Part shown: positions 32,765-38,179 of the stretch, piece after piece | Layout of the letters: every line of letters starts with the position of its first letter | How positions within the stretch are numbered: position 1 is the stretch's first letter | Assembly: GCA_025964715.1 (NCBI GenBank) | Contig: JAOPYH010000170.1 | Location: 1-38,179, forward strand | Length of the DNA: 38,179 nucleotides | From: Streptosporangiaceae bacterium | GTDB taxonomy: Bacteria; Actinomycetota; Actinomycetes; Streptosporangiales; Streptosporangiaceae | Direction of reading: 5' to 3' | The notes under the pieces: generated by a model | What the model was told of the DNA's origin: nothing | Database searches by the model: none | Seen by the model: the letters and a program-made list of their open reading frames with translations, nothing else | Made by a program: the position numbers and the translations under genes

Positions 32765-32783
32765 ATGAGTAGCCCCTACTCAT
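32765..32783. promoter_or_regulatory. Perfect palindrome ATGAGTAG-CCC-CTACTCAT
   Basis: 8-bp arms with a 3-base spacer, about 80 bases upstream of the leftward unknown gene. Its shape suits a dimeric regulator site; a stem with this loop could also form in RNA. It is the cleanest inverted repeat in the low-GC patch. Confidence 0.5.
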
Positions 32784-33161
32784 CCGGTCCGGACGCGCCG
32801 CTCGCAGCGGCGGCCTCGAGGAAACCCGGCTCGGCGGCGTCCGTGCGGTGCATCAAACGCTCAGGCGGAGGAGCGGGCGTGCGTGTCAGGAGTGGGGATG
32901 AGCTGGGCGCGGCAGAGCCGCCGCGCTGGTCAGGACGTGTGTTGGTGTACGTTGAGGCAGGCGGTGTGTGGTCGTGTCGCTGTGCTTCCGTGCTGGACGA
33001 CACGAGGTCGCCTCTAGCGCCCGCCTCATGCCCGGCGCTTGGAATCAGCCCCGGGCCGGGTGACGTCAAAGCCTGTGCCAAGCCTCGGCGGTCACACGCC
33101 ATCCATGGCCGGGCCGGTGTTGGCTGGAGAGGTTCATACGCCAGGCCGGAGAAGGGGGAGC

Positions 33162-33908
33162 ATGCCGGGCCAGCCCAAATTCGAGCTCAGCGTCACACAG
33201 CTCATCGCCAGCGCCGCTGCAACTGTGACGGCCACAGTGGCGGCTTCCTACTTCGGAGTCGGTGGCACCCTCATCGGGGCCGGCGCGGTCAGCGTGCTGT
33301 CCACCGTCGGAGCCACGATCTACCGGCACTTCTTGGACCGCGGCAGGGAACAGATCGTCGCGAAGATACCCGCGCGGGCCCCCGCGGCGGGGAGCCGGGG
33401 CGCAGTCGGCGCCGGCGGCGAAGACGGAGATAGCGACGCCCCGGCCGCTATCGGCACCGCGGCCGGCAGCATGGGCAGTCGGCCCTGGCCGAAGTGGTAC
33501 GTCCTGACCGGTGCGGCGGCCGGGGTCTTCCTGGTCGTGATAGGGCTCGTCACCGTCTTCGAGCTGTCCACCGGAAGGCCGTTGGCGAACACCGTGCAGG
33601 GCAAGGCCGGCCAGGGCACATCCGTCCACCCCGTCCTCCCCGGCGTACGCCCCACCCCCGGGCCACCGGCCTCGGGCGAAGCCACCCCGGCCGCCACTCC
33701 AACGCCATCGACCCCGACACCCGAGCTCACGCCGCAGACCACGCCGACGCCCTACCCCAGTGGCACCTCCGACCCCTCACCCAGCCAGGGGTCCTTCCCG
33801 ACCGGAGTGCCCACCGGCCCGATCGGCACGCGATCACCCGCCCCGCAACCGCCGCCGCCACTCGGCGGCACCCCCGGCGGGAACACCGGGGCCTCACACT
33901 CGCCCTAG
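33162..33908 (+). CDS. Membrane protein with proline/threonine-rich tail, unknown function
   Basis: 248 residues from an ATG after AAGGGGGAG. The N-terminal part (FELSVTQLIASAAATVTATV, AASYFGVGGTLIGAGAVSVL) forms a hydrophobic glycine/alanine-rich region that may span the membrane or lie along it; a charged segment (FLDRGREQIVAKIP) and a linker follow. A clear transmembrane helix, WYVLTGAAAGVFLVVIGLV, starts near residue 112. The last 100 residues are Pro/Thr/Ser-rich low-complexity sequence, probably outside the cell. Actinobacterial proteins of this build are common and unnamed. It converges on the GMC gene with 63 bases between. Confidence 0.8.
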   Translation: MPGQPKFELSVTQLIASAAATVTATVAASYFGVGGTLIGAGAVSVLSTVGATIYRHFLDRGREQIVAKIPARAPAAGSRGAVGAGGEDGDSDAPAAIGTAAGSMGSRPWPKWYVLTGAAAGVFLVVIGLVTVFELSTGRPLANTVQGKAGQGTSVHPVLPGVRPTPGPPASGEATPAATPTPSTPTPELTPQTTPTPYPSGTSDPSPSQGSFPTGVPTGPIGTRSPAPQPPPPLGGTPGGNTGASHSP

Positions 33909-33971
33909 CCTCGGCTTCGCCTCCGCGCGGCCGAAAACCTCCCGCACCGGCTTTGCTTCAGGAGCTCTGGG

Positions 33972-35570
33972 TCAGGCGTCTTCGAGGATCATCCGCGCCG
34001 CCCGTACCGACATGGCCATCAGGGGAGCGTTGAGGTTGCCTGCGACCATGACAGGCAGGATCGACGCATCCATGATGCGCAGACCCTCGACGCCGCGTAC
34101 CCGCAACCGGGGATCCGTGACGGCCTCGTCGCCCGGGCCCATCTTGCAGGCGCCGTAGGCGTGGAAGCTGGTGCCGCCGTTGAGCAGCACGTGGTTGACG
34201 ATCGACTCGTCGTCCTGGACCGCCCAGCCCGGCTCGGTCTCGGCCTTGATCATGTCGACGAACGGGTGCTGGGCGGCGATTTCCCTCATGCGCCGGAATA
34301 TGTCAGTGAACTTCTTGCGGTCCGGGTCGTTGAAGGCGTAGTTGGTCGTGACCCGCGGATTCACCCGTGGGTCCTTGGACACCACGTGCAGACGGCCGGT
34401 GCTCGTGGGCCGCAGCGGGTAGCCGAGGATCGAGGCTCCCGGCCGGCTCTCCAGCGTCAGGTCCAGCGGCTTGATGCCCTGTGTGAACGGCGTCATCAGG
34501 ATCTGGGCGTCCACCCGCGGCTCGGCCGGGTTGCTCTTCATGAAACCGACGAGGTCGTACGCGGCCGACGCGACCGGGCCGTTGCGGCTGAGAAGATACT
34601 TCAGGCCGGAGGTCGCCTGGCCGAGCCCGCTGCTCAACCGGGCGTTGTAGCCCAGTTTCGGGTCGTTGAGCCGAACCTGCAGCGTGGCGTACCGGTGCTC
34701 GATCATGTCCTCGCCGACCAGCGGGCGATCCAGGACCACATCGATGCCGGCGGCCTTCAGCACGTCGGCGCCGCCGATCCCGGACAGCTCGAGCAGCTTG
34801 GGCGTCTCCATGTTGCCGAGCGACAGGATGACCTCCTTGTCGGCCCGGATCTCCTCCACGGTGTCGCCCGAAGCGATCGCCACCCCGACGGCCCGGTCGC
34901 CTTCGATGATCACCCGGGTGACCAGCGCTTCGGTCCGCACGGTGAGGTTCGAGCGCTTCTCGGCGGGTTTGAGGAAAACCTTGCTGGTGCTCTGGCGGAG
35001 GCCCTTCCTGATGTTCGCCGGCACGTAGCCGACGCGCTCCTCGTCGGAGGAGTTGAGGTCGTCCACGCGCTTGAGCCCGATGTTGCCGGCGGCCTCCAGC
35101 ATGGCCTCGTTGACCGGGTCGCCGTTCTGCTGGACGCTGATATGGAGCGGGCCGCCGGCGCCCCGCATGTCCGACGCACCCAGCTGGTGGTCCTCGATCT
35201 CCTTGTAGACCGGAAGAATCTCGTCCCAGCCCCAGCCGGGGTTTCCTCGCTCGACGATGGAGTCCCAGTCGGGCTTGGCGCCACGGTTGTAGACCATCCC
35301 GTTGATGGCACTCGAGCCGCCGAGCACGCGTCCCCGCGACCATTGCTCCGTCTGGCCAAGCGGGCCGAACGGCTCGGTCTCGTAGACGAACGAGTGCTGG
35401 GGATTGCCGATCGTGAACGCGAATCCCTTGGGGATGTGGAACACGGGGCTGCGGTCCCGCTTGCCGGCCTCCAGCAGCAGCACGCGCGCGGCCGGATCCT
35501 TGCTGAGCTCGCTGGCGAGGACGGAACCGGACGTGCCGCCTCCCACGATGATGTAGTCGTATGGCGCCAT
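33972..35570 (-). CDS. GMC family oxidoreductase (choline-dehydrogenase-like)
   Basis: 532 residues. FAD motif YIIVGGGTSGSVLASEL at the N-terminus, the GMC signature GRVLGGSSAINGMVYNRG, the second signature SLGNMETPKLLELSGIG, and active-site His in GGTSFHAYGACKMG with Asn in GNLNAPLMAM. It oxidises an alcohol with FAD; the acceptor is unknown. The mycofactocin dehydrogenase MftG is also a GMC protein but, as I remember it, is shorter and differs in sequence; this one lies outside the mft operon on the other strand and is better called a general GMC enzyme. An inverted repeat lies about 105 bases upstream. Confidence 0.9.
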   Translation of the reverse strand: MAPYDYIIVGGGTSGSVLASELSKDPAARVLLLEAGKRDRSPVFHIPKGFAFTIGNPQHSFVYETEPFGPLGQTEQWSRGRVLGGSSAINGMVYNRGAKPDWDSIVERGNPGWGWDEILPVYKEIEDHQLGASDMRGAGGPLHISVQQNGDPVNEAMLEAAGNIGLKRVDDLNSSDEERVGYVPANIRKGLRQSTSKVFLKPAEKRSNLTVRTEALVTRVIIEGDRAVGVAIASGDTVEEIRADKEVILSLGNMETPKLLELSGIGGADVLKAAGIDVVLDRPLVGEDMIEHRYATLQVRLNDPKLGYNARLSSGLGQATSGLKYLLSRNGPVASAAYDLVGFMKSNPAEPRVDAQILMTPFTQGIKPLDLTLESRPGASILGYPLRPTSTGRLHVVSKDPRVNPRVTTNYAFNDPDRKKFTDIFRRMREIAAQHPFVDMIKAETEPGWAVQDDESIVNHVLLNGGTSFHAYGACKMGPGDEAVTDPRLRVRGVEGLRIMDASILPVMVAGNLNAPLMAMSVRAARMILEDA

Positions 35571-35674
35571 CGGTGTCCTTCCCCTGCCTGTGCCTCAGCC
35601 GTGGTGCCGACCGCGTCGTTGCCTGGCCGCGAGTGAGCCCCGACGGCGAAACGTAGATCGTGCCCGGCCAAAGT

Positions 35675-35690
35675 CTGACATAGTCGTCAG
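35675..35690. promoter_or_regulatory. Inverted repeat CTGAC-N6-GTCAG upstream of the GMC gene
   Basis: CTGACATAGTCGTCAG has 5-bp arms and lies about 105 bases before the GMC start codon. Its inner 14 bases, TGACATAGTCGTCA, share TGACA and GTCA at the same spacing with the repeat at 4524-4537. Candidate operator for the same or a related repressor; unproven. Confidence 0.35.
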
Positions 35691-35811
35691 CCCGTTGGAC
35701 CTGCGCACCCCCCACACCGCGATCTTCAGCGGGGACTGATGCGGACGCCGTTGGCCATGGGCGTCCAGGGCTGGGCGGGGCCGCCCGCCGGTGAAGGTCG
35801 CTCGGCGGCGC

Positions 35812-37038
35812 TCACCCTGTCTCGTCCCCGGCCGGACGCCAGTGCCTGGCCCGGCCGAGCGGGGCGACGGCCGCTGCGGCGACCGCCAGCGCCAGGAGCC
35901 CGCCGCCCACGGCGGCGATGATGAGCGCGCGGTTACGCGGCGCGGAGGAGACGTGGCCGGGCATCCTGACGGAAGCCGCCGGCTCCGGCGGGGTGCCGGT
36001 GACGGTGGAGGACACGCTGGCCACGGCGGCGTACGTGTCCAGGATCGGCGTGGCCGCCGGATAGGCGGTCGCGACCAGCCGGCGTTCGACCTGGGCGGCC
36101 GTCAGCAGGGGCTGGTAGGCCCGCACCAGCGCCGCCGCTCCGGCGGCACTGGCCGCCGCCAGCGAGGAGCCGGAGCCGATGAAGCGTCCCGGGCCCTTGG
36201 GGCCGACGCTCACCACCGCGTCGCCGGGCGCGGCCAGGTCGGCCGCGAACACGTCCGGCGCTCCCTTGGGGCGGGAACCGTCCGGTCCGTAGTCCTCGAC
36301 CGCGACCACCTGGGGGATGAAGGCCGGGTAGTAGGGCCGCGCGGTCGTGTCGGGGGTCGCGGCGCCGGCCGGGGCGGGGGCGACGTCGGGCGCGGCGGGC
36401 GCGACGACGAGGGCGTCCTTGCTGGTGGCGTAGGCGACCGCGGCCGTCAGTTCGTCCTTGCCCGTGGTCAGGGCCGCGCCGACGTAGACGATCCGCGCTC
36501 CGCCTTCCACGGCGGAGCGGATCCCCGTCGCGACCGCGCCGGGGGTGGTGCCGCCGCGCGGGCCGGTGCCGCGCACGGCGAGGATCCGGGCCTGGGGGGC
36601 GACTCCTCCACCGCCGGCGTCGTCGACGCCCCCGGCGATCAGGCCGGCCGCGAAGCTGCCGTGCCCGACGCAGTCGTGGCCCGCGTCGCCCGCCGCGGTG
36701 ACCCGGCCGGCCAGGGCTGGGACGTCCGTGGCGACCCCGGTGTCCACCATCGCGACGGTGACCCCGGAGCCCCGGGTGAGCTGCCAGGCCCGGGGCAGGC
36801 TGAGTGCCCGCACCGTCCACGGCTGGGCGTGGACCTGCGTCGGGGACGCCCCGGTGCAGGGCTGGCCGGGGGCCAGGACCGAGGGGATGACGGGCAGGGC
36901 GACGGGGCCCGGATCGGCGGTGGACGGGGACCTGGAAGCGGCGGCCGAAGCGGCTCCGGGAAGGGCGGACCAGAGCAACGGAACCGTGGTGGCGGCCACC
37001 GACGCCACGGCGCGCAGGCGCCGGGAGACACGTCGCAT
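35812..37038 (-). CDS. Mycosin-like S8 serine protease of a type VII secretion locus
   Basis: 408 residues. A signal peptide (about 1-33, Arg-rich start then AVASVAATTVPLLWSALPG), a subtilase domain, and a C-terminal membrane helix (ALIIAAVGGGLLALAVAAAA) before a short basic tail. Catalytic Asp99 (MVDTGV), His126 (DCVGHGSFAAG) and Ser292 (GSGSSLAAASAAG) are kept. Cys61 in the N-terminal extension and Cys123 next to the His fit the disulfide of mycosins. The stretch where subtilases carry AAGN for the oxyanion hole reads VVAPAAPDVAP and has no Asn, so activity may be reduced. Divergent from the beta-helix protein. Probably part of an ESX/T7SS locus continuing to the right. Confidence 0.88.
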   Translation of the reverse strand: MRRVSRRLRAVASVAATTVPLLWSALPGAASAAASRSPSTADPGPVALPVIPSVLAPGQPCTGASPTQVHAQPWTVRALSLPRAWQLTRGSGVTVAMVDTGVATDVPALAGRVTAAGDAGHDCVGHGSFAAGLIAGGVDDAGGGGVAPQARILAVRGTGPRGGTTPGAVATGIRSAVEGGARIVYVGAALTTGKDELTAAVAYATSKDALVVAPAAPDVAPAPAGAATPDTTARPYYPAFIPQVVAVEDYGPDGSRPKGAPDVFAADLAAPGDAVVSVGPKGPGRFIGSGSSLAAASAAGAAALVRAYQPLLTAAQVERRLVATAYPAATPILDTYAAVASVSSTVTGTPPEPAASVRMPGHVSSAPRNRALIIAAVGGGLLALAVAAAAVAPLGRARHWRPAGDETG

Positions 37039-37230
37039 AGGCGGAGGGTAGAGGGTCCGTCTTGTCGTTTTCTTGTCGTGCGCCGCGAGTATTCGGGCTG
37101 GTCAGAGCCGTTGCGGGGGAGGGTGCCAAGCGGCCCGTGCTAGCGGCATCATGGGGCTGCGGTGCTCCCGCCCAACTCCGTTCCGACCAGTTCGACCTAC
37201 CGCATCGCACCGCCCCAAGGAGGGTCAAGC
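37039..37230. promoter_or_regulatory. Divergent intergenic region, mycosin / beta-helix gene
   Basis: 192 bases that must hold promoters for both genes. CTTGTCGTTTTCTTGTCG around 37059-37076 is a tandem CTTGTCG pair and could be a regulator site. AAGGAGGG at 37217-37224 is the ribosome site of the rightward gene. No clear -35/-10 pair seen. Confidence 0.35.
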
Positions 37231-38179
37231 GTGTCTCGGCAGTTGCTCACGGTCTCCCCGGATGAGCCCGGTGGTTTCCGGACGATCGAGGAGGCGCTGG
37301 CCGCGGCACGTACTGGATCGGTGATCCATGTCCGGCCCGGCCGCTACGCCGAGAGCCTTGTCATCCGTACCCGGGTGACCATCGTCGCCGAGGGAGAGCG
37401 GGGCAGCGTGGAGATCTGCCCGCGGAGCGGCACGGCGGTGATGCTCCTGGCGGACGCGGTGATGCTGACCGACCTCACCCTGCGCGGTGGCGGGGGGGAC
37501 GTGCCCGTGGTGGATGCCGCGCGCGGTCAGGTCGCCATGGAGGGCTGCACGGTGGCCGGTTCAGGCTGGACGGCCGTGCTCGCCCGCGGAGCCGGTTCGC
37601 TGGCGATGCGCGGGTGCCGGATCACCAACACCGAGGGCGCGGGGATCGTGGACACCGCCGACACGGGAAGCGTCATCGAGGATTGCCTGATCGAGAACCT
37701 CGGCACCTCCGCCGTCGTCCTGGGCGAGAACTCCCGATCCACCATCCGCGGCTGCCGGCTGCGGGACGCCCGCGGCAACGGCGTGCTGGCCAACGGCGAG
37801 GCGCAGGGCACGGTCGAGGACTGCGACATCGCCACGACGGCCAAACCGGCCATCGCCCTGGAGGGGGAGAGCGCCACCCGGGTGCTGCGCACCAGCGTGC
37901 GGGACTGCGCGGTGGGCGTCTACGTGACCAGCGGCTCGCGTCCGACCCTGGAGGAGGTCTCGGTCACCGACACCACCGCCGGCCCCGGCATCGTGCTGGC
38001 CGCCGGCGCGGATCCGTTGCTGCGGCGCTGCCGGACGGCCCGCACCAAGGGCAACGGGCTGGCCGTCACCGAACGTTCCCGTGGCACGTTCGAGGACTGC
38101 GAGTTCACCAGGTCGACCGCACCGGCGATCAGGGTGGCGGAGTCAAGCTCGCCCGCGCTCAGCCGCACGGCGGTGCGCG
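37231..38179 (+). CDS. Right-handed parallel beta-helix repeat protein, 3' end cut by window
   Basis: At least 316 residues from a GTG six bases after AAGGAGGG; the frame is open to the window end. No signal peptide. After a pectate-lyase-like opening (FRTIEEALAAARTGSVIHVR) there is a run of coils of about 23 residues, each with a pattern like EDCxIxN...GI.L: EGCTVAGSG, RGCRITNTEG, EDCLIENLG, RGCRLRDARG, EDCDIATT, RRCRTARTKG, EDCEFTRS. The Cys recurs at the same turn, forming a ladder. Proteins of this type can continue into an EccA-like AAA ATPase domain in type VII secretion loci of actinomycetes; the divergent mycosin supports such a link, but the C-terminal part is not visible. Confidence 0.88.
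   Translation, partial: MSRQLLTVSPDEPGGFRTIEEALAAARTGSVIHVRPGRYAESLVIRTRVTIVAEGERGSVEICPRSGTAVMLLADAVMLTDLTLRGGGGDVPVVDAARGQVAMEGCTVAGSGWTAVLARGAGSLAMRGCRITNTEGAGIVDTADTGSVIEDCLIENLGTSAVVLGENSRSTIRGCRLRDARGNGVLANGEAQGTVEDCDIATTAKPAIALEGESATRVLRTSVRDCAVGVYVTSGSRPTLEEVSVTDTTAGPGIVLAAGADPLLRRCRTARTKGNGLAVTERSRGTFEDCEFTRSTAPAIRVAESSSPALSRTAVR

Larger units (their letters stand above)
32689..33161. other. 473-base stretch without a convincing gene
   Basis: Several frames are open but none shows recognisable protein-like sequence or a good start. It holds the probable promoter of the leftward unknown gene pair, two copies of TTCACCTCACGG, a perfect palindrome at 32765-32783, and the leader of the membrane-protein gene. 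GC rises from left to right, so the boundary of the low-GC patch lies here. Confidence 0.6.

Noticed and set aside
32666-33433. A 255-codon rightward frame
   Set aside because: Its translation is low-quality Arg/Gly/Ser-rich sequence, it overlaps the membrane-protein gene in another phase, and there is no ribosome site.
37231-38179. CRISPR or DNA repeat array suggested by the periodic coding pattern
   Set aside because: The repetition is at protein level (beta-helix coils) with diverged codons; there are no identical DNA repeats or spacers.
1-38179. tRNA or rRNA genes and insertion-sequence transposases
   Set aside because: No tRNA-like cloverleaf, rRNA stretch or transposase sequence was recognised on either strand by reading; a covariance search was not possible here.

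Overview
The window is high-GC DNA with dense, overlapping genes, GTG starts and strong AGGAG-type ribosome binding sites. Together with a complete mycofactocin locus, F-type catabolic enzymes (P450, MaoC, FadA5-like thiolase) and a mycosin-type protease of a type VII secretion locus, this points to a filamentous actinomycete (Streptosporangiales or Pseudonocardiales-like); the exact genus cannot be read from the sequence.

Layout. (1) 1-4391: end of an acyl-CoA ligase, then leftward genes for a KshB-like flavin/2Fe-2S reductase, a TetR protein with two DNA-binding domains, and a MaoC hydratase pair. (2) 4577-16445: a rightward catabolic region with aldehyde dehydrogenase, NDMA-type (nicotinoprotein) alcohol dehydrogenase, cytochrome P450, two crotonases, a DUF35 OB-fold protein, two short-chain dehydrogenases, a 3Fe-4S ferredoxin, a small conserved protein, a FadA5-like thiolase, a DoxX membrane protein and an acyl-CoA ligase. 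It looks like a route that hydroxylates a lipid or terpenoid/steroid-like substrate, oxidises the alcohol to an acid, activates it and shortens it by beta-oxidation. (3) 16487-17248: a leftward FCD-type GntR regulator. (4) 17330-31630: the mycofactocin locus. mftR is divergent from mftA-mftB-mftC; after mftC come two FadH/OYE-type flavoproteins, an electron-transfer flavoprotein alpha subunit, FixC-like and FixX-like proteins, an ETF beta subunit, a mycofactocin-coupled SDR, mftF, mftE and an acyl-CoA carboxyltransferase. Most junctions overlap by 1-8 bases, so this is one operon. (5) 31640-33161: a visibly lower-GC patch with two unknown leftward genes. (6) 33162-35570: a proline-rich membrane protein and a GMC oxidoreductase. 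(7) 35812-38179: a mycosin-like S8 protease divergent from a beta-helix protein that runs off the window.

Most interesting point. The usual mycofactocin gene mftD is not present in this window, and its place directly after mftC is taken by a six-gene redox block (two OYE flavoproteins plus a FixABCX-like ETF/ETF-quinone reductase module). The model I infer is that the peptide-derived cofactor made by MftA-F takes hydride from nicotinoprotein dehydrogenases such as the ADH at 6041-7162 and the SDR at 27160-27945, and that the OYE/ETF/FixCX block either carries out the MftD-like step or carries cofactor electrons to the quinone pool. The families are known; the wiring is a hypothesis.
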